From Hyphomicrobiales bacterium (GTDB lineage Bacteria > Pseudomonadota > Alphaproteobacteria > Rhizobiales > Rhizobiaceae), in contig UCCS01000065.1 of the NCBI GenBank assembly GCA_900470965.1, positions 1 to 64,000 on the forward strand: a DNA stretch of 64,000 nt, given 5' to 3'. The position numbers were made by a program, and so were the translations under genes. How positions within the stretch are numbered: the first letter of the stretch is position 1; each line of letters begins with the position of its first letter. The notes under the pieces were generated by a model. The model worked only from the letters and a program-made list of their open reading frames with translations, was not told the DNA's origin and searched no databases. Below, in pieces: positions 50,023 to 58,662 of the stretch.

Positions 50023-50487
50023 ATGAAGACTGCAGAAGTGCTGAAGGAGCATGCTTTCCTGGAGAGAATGGTCGGTCACTGGACCGTCGCCGCTTCGGAC
50101 ATGACCGGCGACAAGCCTTGGGATGAGACCGTGCGCTCCCTGCAAGGCATCTGGTTCGTTGCCGAAGGCGCCGGTGAAATGAGCGACGGCAAGCAGGCGA
50201 CGACGATCCTGACCCTCGGCTACGACCCAAGCAAAGGCAAATATGTCGGCAGCTGGATCGGCTCGATGATGGACTACATGTGGATCTATGAGGGTGAGAT
50301 CGAGCCCTTGGGTAATGTGCTGTCGCTCTACACCAGGGGGCCGGCTTTCGAAGGCGATGGCCTTGCCGACTATCGCGAGCAGATCGCCTTTCTCGATGAC
50401 AGCGCCAGAACCTTCACATCGAGCGTCAAGGAAGCTGACGGCACCTGGAAGCAGTTCATGGAAGTCAAATATACCCGCAAGGGCTGA
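50023..50487 (+). CDS. DUF1579 family protein
   Basis: 154-aa protein resembling DUF1579: FLERMVGHWTVAAS at the start, then LQGIWFVAEGAGEMSDGKQATTILTLGYDPSKGKYVGSWIGSMMDYMWIYEG, which forms a lipocalin-like barrel in the family. Function unknown. ATG at 50023 follows GGAGGAGAAGG. It is flanked by the two short palindromic repeats and lies between DUF899 and VOC genes in the same direction. These families often cluster with SRPBCC and glyoxalase-like proteins. Confidence 0.88.
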   Translation: MKTAEVLKEHAFLERMVGHWTVAASDMTGDKPWDETVRSLQGIWFVAEGAGEMSDGKQATTILTLGYDPSKGKYVGSWIGSMMDYMWIYEGEIEPLGNVLSLYTRGPAFEGDGLADYREQIAFLDDSARTFTSSVKEADGTWKQFMEVKYTRKG

Positions 50488-50508
50488 AATCGCCGGGGCA
50501 CATCAAGA

Positions 50509-50553
50509 GCAATTCCAACAAAAGTGCGAGAGCGGTTTTGCGTTCGGAATTGC
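50509..50553. repeat. short palindromic repeat, copy 2
   Basis: GCAATTCC / GGAATTGC arms around AACAAAAGTG and GCGGTTTTGCG, clearly homologous to copy 1 at 49934-49979. Placed 22 bases after the DUF1579 stop. Confidence 0.85.
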
Positions 50554-50599
50554 GTGAAAACAAAGAGATAGAACTCAAGCGTGGACCGAGGAGAACACG

Positions 50600-51376
50600 A
50601 TGTCCAATACGCATGGCAAGTTCATATGGTGCGAACTGATGACGCCGGACCCCGATGCGGCGGCGAGATTCTATGGCTCGGTCGTCGGCTGGACGTCGAG
50701 CAAAATGCCGGCGGCGGACCAGCCGGAATACACCATCTTCGAGGCAAACGGCGTCAGAGTCGCCGGCATGATGCCCTTTCCCGCAGAGCTGGAAGGGCAG
50801 GGCATTCCGCCGAACTGGACCGGTTATGTCGCCGTTGACAATGTCGATCAGTCGGCACGCGACTTTGCTGCGAACGGTGGCACTATCCGTCGCCAGCCGG
50901 CGGATATTCCAGGCATAGGCCGCTTTGCCGTGGTAGCCGATCCTGACGGAGCGGTGCTCTGCATCATGACGCCACTGCCGATGGAAAATCCGCCACCGGA
51001 ACTGCCCTTCGACACGGCCGGCCATGTCGGCTGGCGCGAACTCTACGCCAATGATGGCGCGAAGGCCTTCGACTTCTATGCCAAGCTTTTCGGCTGGACG
51101 AAGGATCAGGACTTCGACATGGGTCCGATGGGCGTCTACCACATCTTCGCCGAGCACGGAAAACAGACCGGCGGCATGATGACCCGTCCGCCGGAAGTCG
51201 GCATGTCTTTCTGGTCCTATTATTTCACCGTGCCGACGCTCGATGCCGCCATCGACCGGATCAACAGCGGTCGTGGCAAGGTTATCAACGGTCCGATGGA
51301 GGTTCCTGGCGGCTGGGTCTGCCAGGCGATCGATCCACAAGGCGCCTATTTCTGCCTGTCGGCGGCGAAGCGTTAG
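50600..51376 (+). CDS. VOC-family protein with two glyoxalase-like domains
   Basis: 258 aa with two vicinal-oxygen-chelate domains, about 5-125 (FIWCELMTPDPDAAARFYGSVVGW) and 135-255 (GWRELYANDGAKAFDFYAKLFGW), each ending in a beta strand before a DP.GA motif (ADPDGAVLCIM, IDPQGAYFCLS). Such tandem proteins resemble 27-kDa antigen Cfp30B-type members; an enzymatic or binding role on small electrophiles is possible. ATG at 50600 follows GAGGAG. Last gene of the set led by DUF899 and ends at a terminator. Confidence 0.9.
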   Translation: MSNTHGKFIWCELMTPDPDAAARFYGSVVGWTSSKMPAADQPEYTIFEANGVRVAGMMPFPAELEGQGIPPNWTGYVAVDNVDQSARDFAANGGTIRRQPADIPGIGRFAVVADPDGAVLCIMTPLPMENPPPELPFDTAGHVGWRELYANDGAKAFDFYAKLFGWTKDQDFDMGPMGVYHIFAEHGKQTGGMMTRPPEVGMSFWSYYFTVPTLDAAIDRINSGRGKVINGPMEVPGGWVCQAIDPQGAYFCLSAAKR

Positions 51377-51391
51377 GGGTCATTGAAAAAA

Positions 51392-51419
51392 GGGTCGCGA
51401 GCAATCTCGCTTGCGACCC
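51392..51419. terminator. hairpin between VOC and ABC-F genes
   Basis: GGGTCGC / GCGACCC with an inner GAG-CAAT-CTC stem, preceded by six A (51385-51391) that would be the U tract for the minus-strand transcript. Serves mainly the ABC-F gene. Confidence 0.65.
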
Positions 51420-52946
51420 CTATCCAGCTCCCCTCACACTCGCAAAGAAGTCTTCCGGGCTTTCCACTTCCACCAGTTTCTTCCGGCCGATCAGCCAGAA
51501 GCGGTTGCCAACGGCCCGTACGAAGCTGCGGTCGTGGGAGACGAGCAGGCAGCTCGCCTCATGTGCCATCAGCTCGCTTTCCAGCGCCTCCTGCCCCTCG
51601 ATGTCGAGATGGTTGGTGGGTTCATCCAGCAGGTAGAAATTCGGCTGCGTCAGCCGCAGCACCAGCATCCCGAGCCGCGCCTTCTGGCCGCCGGAGAGCA
51701 GCTTCACCGGCTTGCCCTGCATCTCGATCGTCATGCCGGCGCCGGCAAGCAGCGAGCGCGCCCGCTGGTCGCCGACATCGAAGCGGCGGATGATCGTCTG
51801 CAGCGGTGTGTCGGCATCGCTGAGATCGGCAAGCAGTTGGTCGCCATAGCCGAGCACCAGCGAGGGCGTGGCCTTGATGCCGGCCTTTGCTGTTTCCGGC
51901 TCGGCGACCACCGCGCGCAGCATGGAGACGAGCCGCGACTTGCCGGCGCCGTTGAGGCCGAGTAGCACGATGCGGTCGCCCTGGCAGATGAACTGCTTTC
52001 CCGTGCGGAAGAGCAGCGTGCCGTCAGGCGTCGTGACCTCGGCATCCTCCAGCGTCACCAGAACCTTGGCATGCGTGCCGCGGTTGGCGAGACGGATCGC
52101 GCCTGCCGAACGCTCCAGATGGGTGGGCTTTGCGGTTTCCTCCAGCTTTTCGGCGCGTTGCTTTAACTGCTTTGTCTTGACCACCAGCAGGTCGCTGCCG
52201 GAATTGATGCCGATATTATTGAGTTTTGCCGCCTGCTTGCGCAACTGTTCGACCGTCTTCATATCCTTCTCGTAGCGCCGTGCATCGGAGGCATCCGCCT
52301 CGTCGAGTACCGCTCTCGCCCGGCTATAGGGCAGGGAGAAGACCGGCGATTGCTCCGGCCGCAGGAAGAGCGTTCGGTTGGTCGTCGCATCGAGGAAGGC
52401 GCGGTCGTGGCTGGAGATGATCACAGGCGTATCGCGCGGCAGTGCGTTCAGCCAGTTTTCCACCTGCGCGATCTTTTCGAGGTCGAGATGGTTGGTCGGT
52501 TCGTCGAGCAGCAGCACGTCGGGTTCATTCACCGAGGTGCGGGCAATCAGTGCCAGCCGCTGCCAGCCGCCGCTGAGCTGTCGGAGCGGCCGCTCGCGCA
52601 ACTCCTCGGGCACTTCGAGCGATTCCAGCACGACATCCGCACGCCAGCTTTCGCCGTCTGCCTGGTCAGGAGGAAGGGCGAGAAGCACGGCATCACGGAA
52701 ACTGGCATCGAGAAGTGCCGGCGGCACATTCTGCTCCATATGGCCGATGGTGAGCCCGCGCGCCTTGGTGATTTCGCCTTCGGTCGATTCCAGCTTGCCC
52801 GTCATGAGGTTGAGCAGGGTGGATTTGCCGCGTCCGTTCGCCGCCACGAGGCCGATCCGGTCGCCGGCGTTGACGACGAGATTGAGCTTCGAAAACAGCG
52901 GCGCGGACAGCACGATGCCGAGATTGCGGATATTGATGAGGGTCAT
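51420..52946 (-). CDS. ABC-F family ATPase
   Basis: 508-aa soluble protein with two ABC ATPase domains and no membrane part. Walker A: ANGRGKSTL (near residue 36) and GLNGAGKSRL (second half); signatures LSGGWQ and LSGGQKARLG; Walker B VLLLDEPTNHLD and FYLLDEPTNHLD; a charged linker (KDMKTVEQLRKQAAKL) joins them. This is the ABC-F layout of ribosome-associated translation factors and antibiotic-protection proteins; which one is not clear. Start at 52946 (MTLINIRN). Confidence 0.92.
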   Translation of the reverse strand: MTLINIRNLGIVLSAPLFSKLNLVVNAGDRIGLVAANGRGKSTLLNLMTGKLESTEGEITKARGLTIGHMEQNVPPALLDASFRDAVLLALPPDQADGESWRADVVLESLEVPEELRERPLRQLSGGWQRLALIARTSVNEPDVLLLDEPTNHLDLEKIAQVENWLNALPRDTPVIISSHDRAFLDATTNRTLFLRPEQSPVFSLPYSRARAVLDEADASDARRYEKDMKTVEQLRKQAAKLNNIGINSGSDLLVVKTKQLKQRAEKLEETAKPTHLERSAGAIRLANRGTHAKVLVTLEDAEVTTPDGTLLFRTGKQFICQGDRIVLLGLNGAGKSRLVSMLRAVVAEPETAKAGIKATPSLVLGYGDQLLADLSDADTPLQTIIRRFDVGDQRARSLLAGAGMTIEMQGKPVKLLSGGQKARLGMLVLRLTQPNFYLLDEPTNHLDIEGQEALESELMAHEASCLLVSHDRSFVRAVGNRFWLIGRKKLVEVESPEDFFASVRGAG

Positions 52947-53327
52947 GATCGTATCCTGGTCTTGCCAAGCGATCGCGCATATCCGGGGCGTCCAGCCATC
53001 AACGGAAAGCGCGTTATGCTTGGCGGATTATGAAATGCTTGCAGCTTGAACGACGGGCATTCAGGTGCAGCAGTGCCACTAGGGGCAGACCAGGAAGAGA
53101 TTTGCGAGAAACGGTCTCTGGTCAGCCCTGCAAACGCATCTGCAGGGCGTTGACTGGGCCACGCTGGCGATGATGCCGGAAATACATATTCACGCGCAGC
53201 CCTCCTTCTTTCTCGGTTGCAAGAGGGAAATACCATTGCTCGCGGTTGGAAACAAGGGATCATGATGGCAGTAAACACGCTCAGATGGTATGAAAGGCCT
53301 TCATCATCCGGGATCGGGGGACGCGGG
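52947..53327. other. intergenic region, ABC-F / acetyltransferase
   Basis: About 380 bases between divergent genes with no credible coding sequence. The only strong structure is the hairpin GCCCTGCA-N8-TGCAGGGC at 53125-53148, which is not followed by T and so is not a clear terminator. An open frame runs in phase into the acetyltransferase from 53217 but its N-terminal part is not protein-like. Promoters for both neighbours must lie here; I cannot place them. Confidence 0.45.
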
Positions 53328-53831
53328 ATGATTTCCATCGCAAGGGCAGGCAGCACAGAGGATTTCGTCATCGCCGCCGGCTTCTGCGAAGCACTCGGCG
53401 CCCTGGATGTGGAACTCGGGCGTGATCATGGTATCCCCGCCGAGATCGTCATGACGCTCTTCCACAGCGAAAATCATGAAAGCCTCGCCCGGAAATATAG
53501 CTCCGACGAAGCGATGATGTTCCTGGCCAGATGGGAGGGAGCACCGGCAGGCTGCATCGCGCTCGCACCATTTGAGACTGCTGCGATGGAGATCCATAAA
53601 CTCTATGTGGATCCCGCCTTTCGCGGTCGGGGCATCGCCAATGTGCTGATGCGGCGGGTGTTCGAGGAAGCAAAAAAGAGCGGCCGCCCCACCATGCTCG
53701 TCAATACCGCCGCCTATCTGAAGAGCGCGCTTTCCCTCTACGAAGCCTTCGGCTTTACCCATTGCCCGCCTTTTCACAGCGTGCCGGCTGAAATCAGCCA
53801 CACCGAAGTCTTCATGTCGCGGCCGCTTTGA
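53328..53831 (+). CDS. GNAT-family N-acetyltransferase
   Basis: 167-aa GCN5-related acetyltransferase. The acetyl-CoA pyrophosphate loop is visible as LYVDPAFRGRGIANVLMRRV, preceded by CIALAPFETAAMEIHK and followed by YLKSALSLYEAFGF. N-terminal part resembles the YncA-type amine acetyltransferases. Substrate unknown. ATG at 53328 (MISIARAG) is preferred because the family begins there; a frame open from 53217 adds an unrelated 37 residues. Next gene starts 51 bases downstream. Confidence 0.88.
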   Translation: MISIARAGSTEDFVIAAGFCEALGALDVELGRDHGIPAEIVMTLFHSENHESLARKYSSDEAMMFLARWEGAPAGCIALAPFETAAMEIHKLYVDPAFRGRGIANVLMRRVFEEAKKSGRPTMLVNTAAYLKSALSLYEAFGFTHCPPFHSVPAEISHTEVFMSRPL

Positions 53832-53882
53832 TCCCGACACAATCGCTTCTTAGCGATGTCGGATGTCACAGGGAGGCACGGC

Positions 53883-54383
53883 ATGCTCATCGCTCATCTG
53901 CCGGCAGGCTATATTCTCGGAACTGCCGCGCGACGCAGGGCTTCGTCCATTGCGGTCATGGCGGCAGCGCTGATCGGCAGCGTCATGCCGGATTTCGACA
54001 TGATCTATTTCCACGCCTCCGGCGGCCGGGTTCATCACCATGCCTATGTCACGCATTGGCCGCTCTTCTGGCTGGTCTCGGCGATCCTGATCCTGCCGCT
54101 CCTCAAATGGTTTCGTTCGGCCTGGCTCGCTGCAGGTTGCGTCTTCTTCGCCGCCGCCATGCTGCATATGGTCATAGACACGATCGCGGCACCGCTCTTT
54201 TGGTTGGCACCTTTTTCCTTTCATGAATTCGAGCTGGTTCGAGTTCCCGCAACCCATGCCAGCTGGATCATGAGCTTCCTGCTTCACTGGACATTCCTGC
54301 TGGAAATCTCGATCTGCCTTTCGGCCCTGGCACTCTTCCTGATGCGCCGCCGACGCGCCGAACCTGGTCGATCTGCGGCCTGA
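53883..54383 (+). CDS. membrane-bound metal-dependent hydrolase (YdjM-like)
   Basis: 166-aa inner-membrane protein with four helices. N-terminal LIAHLPAGYILG and ALIGSVMPDFDMIYFHASGGRVHHHAYVTHWPLFW carry the conserved Asp/His cluster of the YdjM/DUF457 family, predicted metal-dependent hydrolases related to phospholipid phosphatases. Second metal cluster HMVIDTIAAPLFW. Substrate not known. ATG at 53883 follows GGGAGG by 7 bases. May share a transcript with the acetyltransferase upstream. Confidence 0.85.
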   Translation: MLIAHLPAGYILGTAARRRASSIAVMAAALIGSVMPDFDMIYFHASGGRVHHHAYVTHWPLFWLVSAILILPLLKWFRSAWLAAGCVFFAAAMLHMVIDTIAAPLFWLAPFSFHEFELVRVPATHASWIMSFLLHWTFLLEISICLSALALFLMRRRRAEPGRSAA

Positions 54384-54552
54384 CCACAGGGAGGATGGCG
54401 CGCAGGTCAGGGGGGTGTCGAAAGGCTGGAACTCCTTGATCGTCGCCGAACACATTTCGCCGGCCTGTTTGCCACTATAGTTGCACAGCACCGTGTGATC
54501 GTTATAAGCGGCCGTCGATGGATTGAGGAAATTCCTGATCGAGGGCGAAGTG

Positions 54553-54855
54553 ATGGCAGGCGGTGACGACGAATATGTTTATGACGAGGCGACAGGCGAA
54601 TGGCGCTCTCCCTCCGAGATGGCTGCGGCCGCACAGGCTGCGTCCGAGGTTCGCGACGCCTCCGGAAACGTGTTGAAGGACGGCGATTCCGTCACGCTTA
54701 TCAAGGACCTGAAGGTAAAGGGCGCCAACCAGACCCTGAAACAGGGCACGGTCATCCGCTCGATCCGTCTGACGAACAATCCCGAAGAAATCGACTGCCG
54801 TCATGATGCGATCAAAGGTCTCGTCCTGCGCACGGAATTTGTCCGTAAGCGATGA
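54553..54855 (+). CDS. PhnA/YjdM-like protein lacking the zinc ribbon
   Basis: 100 aa. The C-terminal two thirds (SGNVLKDGDSVTLIKDLKVKG ... KQGTVIRSIRLT, EEIDCRHDAIKGLVLRTEFV) match the PhnA/YjdM family. The usual N-terminal zinc ribbon with two CxxC pairs is missing and is replaced by an acidic, Ala-rich stretch (DDEYVYDEATGEWRSPSEM). PhnA has been linked to alkylphosphonate use only by name. ATG at 54553 follows GAGGGCG. Ends at a palindromic repeat. Confidence 0.85.
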   Translation: MAGGDDEYVYDEATGEWRSPSEMAAAAQAASEVRDASGNVLKDGDSVTLIKDLKVKGANQTLKQGTVIRSIRLTNNPEEIDCRHDAIKGLVLRTEFVRKR

Positions 54856-54857
54856 CT

Positions 54858-54956
54858 AAAGTATGCCGCGCAAAAGTGTGAAGCGGTTTTGCGATAACGA
54901 CATGCGTAAAAACAAAGGTCAACGTGGCGCGAATCTGAAAGATCGCGCCACGCTTT
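54858..54956. repeat. RIME-type element, copy 1
   Basis: About 99 bp in two palindromes: the first contains CGCAAAAGTGTGAAGCGGTTTTGCG, the second CGTGGCGCGA-N10-TCGCGCCACG (54923-54952). It aligns over its whole length with the element at 62059-62160 and agrees with what I recall of rhizobial RIME1. It fills the gap between convergent stops. Confidence 0.85.
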
Positions 54957-54960
54957 AGAC

Positions 54961-56514
54961 TTACCGCTTCAAGCTTCCCAATATGCCGCGTACCAGCGCC
55001 CGGCCGACCTGCGTCGCCACCGTGCGCGCCACGCTCTTCATCGCCGCTTCCACCACCGTTTCGCGCTGATAACCGGAGCGGCCGCGAGGCTGCGCCTTGT
55101 CGTCATCGCCGCCGCCAAAGCCGGGCAGGGTCCAGCCGGACGTGGTGCTGCCCTCCTGTGGCGCCGGGGCCTCTTCCTGCGCCCGCTTGGCAGCGTCGGA
55201 ATCGGCAGCCTTCTTGGCGCGTGCCGCCAGCATCTCGAAAGCGGATTCGCGGTCCACGTCCTCGTCATAGACGCCGAGAACCGGGCTGCGGTCCATGATT
55301 TGCTGGCGCTCGACGTCGCTCACCGGTCCGACGCGGCCGGATGGCGGGCGGATCAGCGTTCGTTCGACGATCGAGGGTGCACCCTTGGCTTCCAGCGTCG
55401 AAACCAGCGCCTCGCCGGTGCCGAGAGTGGTGATGACGGTGGCGCAATCGAAGACGGGGTTGGGGCGGAACGTATCGGCGGCCGTCTTCACCGCCTTCTG
55501 CTCGCGCGGCGAATAGGCGCGCAGCGCATGCTGCAGGCGGTTGCCGAGCTGGGCGAGCACTGTTTCCGGCACGTCGAGCGGGTTCTGCGTCACGAAATAG
55601 ACGCCGACGCCCTTGGAGCGGATGAGGCGCACCACTTGTTCCACACGCTCGGTCAACACCTTCGGCGCGTCGTTGAAGAGCAGATGAGCCTCATCGAAGA
55701 AGAAGACGAGCTTCGGCTTGTCGGGATCGCCGACTTCGGGCAGTTCCTCGAAGAGCTCGGAGAGTAGCCACAGCAGGAAGGTGGCGTAAAGGCGCGGGTT
55801 CATCATCAGTTTGTCGGCGGCAAGCACGGAAATCTGCCCGTAGCCATTGTTCGACGTGCGCATGATGTCGGTAATCTTCAGTGCCGGCTCGCCGAAGAAA
55901 TGTTCCGCGCCCTGCTGTTCCAGCACCAGTAGCGCGCGCTGGATGGAGCCGACCGAGGCCTTGGAGATGAGGCCGAACTGGCTGGAAAGCTCGGTGGCGT
56001 TTTCGCCCATATAGTTGAGCAGCGAGGTAAAATCCTTGAGGTCGAGCAGTGGCAGGCCGGCCTTGTCGGCGATCTTGAAGGCGATGTTGATGACGCCTTC
56101 CTGCGGCTCGGAAGCATCCATCAGCCGTGCCAGCAGCAGCGGTCCCATCTCGGCGATGGTCGTGCGCACCCGGTGGCCCTTCTCACCGAAGAGATCCCAG
56201 AAGATGACCGGGAACTGCTCGAATTCGTAATCGGTAAAGCCGATCTGTTCGGCGCGCTTGGTGAGGAAGTCTTTTGCTTCGCCCTTGGCGGCGATGCCCG
56301 AGAGGTCGCCCTTGATGTCGGCGGCGAAAACTGGCACGCCGGCTCTCGCAAAGCCCTCGGCCAGCACCTGCAGGGTCACCGTCTTGCCGGTGCCCGTCGC
56401 GCCGGTGACCAGGCCGTGGCGGTTGCCGAATTTGAGATCGAGATATTCGCCCTTGTTGATGCTGTCATCAGGATTGCGGCTTGCGCCGATGAAAATCTTG
56501 CCGTCCTCGAGCAT
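54961..56514 (-). CDS. HerA-like ATPase (DUF853)
   Basis: 517-aa P-loop ATPase of the HerA/FtsK class. Walker A GATGTGKT at 38-45, Walker B KLVFFFDEAHLLF and a late sensor region YFVTQNPLDVPETVLAQLGNRLQHALRAYSPREQKAVKTA, as in DUF853 (YjgR) proteins. The C-terminus is low-complexity and then helical (RETVVEAAMKSVARTVATQVGRALVRGILGSL). Bacterial HerA relatives act in DNA end resection or as translocases in defence, but YjgR-type members have no proven role and no nuclease partner is nearby. ATG at 56514 follows GGGAGA. Confidence 0.9.
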   Translation of the reverse strand: MLEDGKIFIGASRNPDDSINKGEYLDLKFGNRHGLVTGATGTGKTVTLQVLAEGFARAGVPVFAADIKGDLSGIAAKGEAKDFLTKRAEQIGFTDYEFEQFPVIFWDLFGEKGHRVRTTIAEMGPLLLARLMDASEPQEGVINIAFKIADKAGLPLLDLKDFTSLLNYMGENATELSSQFGLISKASVGSIQRALLVLEQQGAEHFFGEPALKITDIMRTSNNGYGQISVLAADKLMMNPRLYATFLLWLLSELFEELPEVGDPDKPKLVFFFDEAHLLFNDAPKVLTERVEQVVRLIRSKGVGVYFVTQNPLDVPETVLAQLGNRLQHALRAYSPREQKAVKTAADTFRPNPVFDCATVITTLGTGEALVSTLEAKGAPSIVERTLIRPPSGRVGPVSDVERQQIMDRSPVLGVYDEDVDRESAFEMLAARAKKAADSDAAKRAQEEAPAPQEGSTTSGWTLPGFGGGDDDKAQPRGRSGYQRETVVEAAMKSVARTVATQVGRALVRGILGSLKR

Positions 56515-56707
56515 GTAGAATGTCTCCCTCGGTCGATGCCGCCGCTCAATTCTCGAATATGCGGGATGCTCTTTCCGCACAGTCATGCAAATATCGTTTC
56601 TCTGTTATAAGCAGCCGACGGGAGACGGACAACTGTCTGCGTTAAAAGGGAAAGCAGGAAAGAGGCGCCTCAAAAAGCGCCGCTTGAGTTGCCGCCTCGA
56701 TTCGATT

Positions 56708-56726
56708 ACGTTGACGTCAACGTCAA
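56708..56726 (+). promoter_or_regulatory. nested palindromes before the DUF2267 gene
   Basis: ACGTTGACGTCAACGT (56708-56723, perfect) overlaps TTGACGT-CA-ACGTCAA (56711-56726). The site ends 16 bases before the ATG at 56743. The shape resembles MerR-family LiuR-type sites, but no regulator is linked. Confidence 0.5.
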
Positions 56727-56742
56727 AAACAGGAGGCAGACG

Positions 56743-57135
56743 ATGAATGAGATTGTGACTGAAATCGCCAATCGTGTGGGCATTGCGCCTGATTTGGCTG
56801 AAAAGGCGCTCGGCATGATGCTCGGCTTCCTGCAGCGCGAAGCAGCCGACGGCCCGGTCGCCGAGATGATCGAAAAGATCCCCGGCGCCACCGAACTCGT
56901 CGCCCAGTTCAACGGCGAAGGATCCAGCAGCGGCGGCGGTCTGCTCGGCGGCCTCATGAGTGCGCTCGGCGGTGGCGGCATTGTGGGCCTCGGCCAGCAG
57001 CTGATGAGCGAAGGCCTCGGCATGAGCGAGATCACCTCGCTCGCCAAGGAAACCATCGCCATCGCCAAGGAACATGCCGGCGAAGAGGTGGTCGATCAGG
57101 TCGTCGCCTCTGTGCCCGGCCTTAGCCAGTTCGTC
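56743..57135 (+). CDS. small DUF2267-like protein
   Basis: About 131-aa acidic protein: helical start (IVTEIANRVGIAPDLAEKALGMMLGFLQREA, then MIEKIPGATELVAQF), a glycine-rich turn (SSSGGGLLGGLMSALGGGG) and a second helical part (SEITSLAKETIAIAKEHAGEEVVDQVVASVPGLSQF). This matches the DUF2267-type fold of unknown function. ATG at 56743 has AGGAGG. Preceded by a strong nested palindrome and followed by a strong terminator, so a single-gene unit. Confidence 0.78.
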
Positions 57136-57157
57136 TAAGACGACCCATCATTTCCAC

Positions 57158-57191
57158 AAGCCCCCGGCACTGTCCGGGGGCTTTGTTTTTT
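57158..57191 (+). terminator. rho-independent terminator
   Basis: AAGCCCCCGG-N6-CCGGGGGCTT followed by TGTTTTTTA, 20 bases after the DUF2267 gene stop. Confidence 0.93.
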
Positions 57192-57222
57192 AAGCATTTT
57201 CTCTTTTCTTTGTGTGTGTTCC

Positions 57223-58581
57223 ATGCCCGATAAGTCCCCGATCAAAGCATTGCTGCCCAAGTCAGGCGGCCATCAATTCGTGCTCTATGGCGATTCCTGC
57301 TCGGGCGTTGCCGGCGCCCTGCATGAGCGTACCTTCGCATCCGTGAATGCTGTCCTGCGCCGGCTTGAGCCCCAGCCGCAGTTCATCCTCTTTCCGGGCG
57401 ATGAGATCATCGGCCTGACGGCGGATGAAGCATCGCTGCGCGCCCAGTGGCGGCACTGGTTCGATGTCGAGATGGCCTGGCTCGACCGAACGAACATTCC
57501 AATGTGGCACACGACCGGCAATCACACGACCTATGACGAGATGAGCGAGGCGGTGTTCCGCGACACGCTTGGCCTTCCGGCAAACGGGCCGGCGGGGCAG
57601 GAGGGGCTGGCCTATTGGGTGCGCCGGGGCGATCTGCTCATGGTCTTCGTCCATACGCTCTGGACAGGTCTCGGCGGCGAAGGCCATGTCGAGACCGAGT
57701 GGCTGGAGGCGACGCTGAAGGCCCATGCCGACGCCCGCTACAAGCTGGTGCTTGGCCATCACCCGGTCTTTCCGATCAATGGCTATGCGGGCGCCTATCA
57801 GCGTGAGATCGGCCATGAATATGCTGAGCGCTTCTGGGATATTCTCGTGGAGGCCGATGTCTTCGCCTATTGCTGCAGCCATATCCTGGCTTTCGATGTG
57901 CAGGCCCATCGCGGCGTGCTGCAGATATGCACGGCGGGGGCGGGAACCGCGCACAGAATGCCCGAGGGTGTCGAATATCTCCATTGCATCCAGGCAGCCC
58001 TCGATGAGGACGGCCTGCGCTATCAGGTCCTCGATACCGAAGGCATTGCGCGCGAGCGCCTGCAATGGCCGCCCGTTCTTGCACGCGAGGATCAATGGCA
58101 CAACCTTGCCCATGGCGTGAGTGACGCTCTCTGGTCGGGTCCGATGGACACGGACCGGATCGTCGAACTCCGTCTGAGCGGTCGGATGGCTTCGGACGCC
58201 TGCGCGTCCCAGCAGACCATCTTCTCGGCTTTCAGCGATGAAGGGTTGGCGCCTCTGTGGCTTGGCCTGCGCGGCAAGCAGCAGCAGTTGACGCTCATCC
58301 TCGGTCGCGATCCTGGTCGCAGCCCCTATTATTTCTTCGGTCCCGACCTGCCGCCGGGCAAGGAATTCGATCTCCACATCCTTCTCCATGCCTGCATGGG
58401 CCCAGGCGGCGTGCTCTGGCGCACGGAGGGTAGCAGGGCATGGTCCTCCTTCGAAGCGATCGCCTCGACAGGGCTTCAACGCCTTGTCTGGCCCGCCCGC
58501 TGGAGTGTGGGTCATGGCCAGAAAGGCGAGGGCGACCGGCCGTTCATGGGCGGGAGCCTGAGCCTGAGTATTGCAGGTTGA
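57223..58581 (+). CDS. metallophosphoesterase
   Basis: 452-aa calcineurin-like phosphoesterase. Metal-site motifs are GDS (about 23), PGDE (58-61), TGNHTTYDE (98-106) and LGHHPVF (about 183), in the usual order; the final GHxH is degenerate (SHILAFDV). The C-terminal about 150 residues form a beta-rich domain (IVELRLSGRMASDAC ... FDLHILLHACMGPGGVLWR) reminiscent of a lectin/LamG-like module. No signal peptide, so probably cytoplasmic. ATG at 57223 (MPDKSP) is chosen; GTG at 57214 is possible. Substrate unknown. Confidence 0.82.
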   Translation: MPDKSPIKALLPKSGGHQFVLYGDSCSGVAGALHERTFASVNAVLRRLEPQPQFILFPGDEIIGLTADEASLRAQWRHWFDVEMAWLDRTNIPMWHTTGNHTTYDEMSEAVFRDTLGLPANGPAGQEGLAYWVRRGDLLMVFVHTLWTGLGGEGHVETEWLEATLKAHADARYKLVLGHHPVFPINGYAGAYQREIGHEYAERFWDILVEADVFAYCCSHILAFDVQAHRGVLQICTAGAGTAHRMPEGVEYLHCIQAALDEDGLRYQVLDTEGIARERLQWPPVLAREDQWHNLAHGVSDALWSGPMDTDRIVELRLSGRMASDACASQQTIFSAFSDEGLAPLWLGLRGKQQQLTLILGRDPGRSPYYFFGPDLPPGKEFDLHILLHACMGPGGVLWRTEGSRAWSSFEAIASTGLQRLVWPARWSVGHGQKGEGDRPFMGGSLSLSIAG

Positions 58582-58662
58582 AAAACGCCTGATCGGTTTC
58601 TTGTTTCGCTATGCACCAAAGTCGGTTATTCGGCCTTCTGAATATCATCTAGGGAAGGGCGG

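Noticed and set aside
49934..50553. CRISPR-like repeat pair
   Set aside because: Two palindromic copies separated by a whole gene, no regular spacers and no cas genes.
53217..53327. N-terminal extension of the acetyltransferase
   Set aside because: Family homology starts at 53328 and the upstream residues are unlike the fold; no good ribosome site.
54961..56514. HerA-like ATPase as part of a defence system
   Set aside because: No nuclease, SIR2 or other defence partner is adjacent, and the sequence fits the DUF853/YjgR housekeeping-type group.
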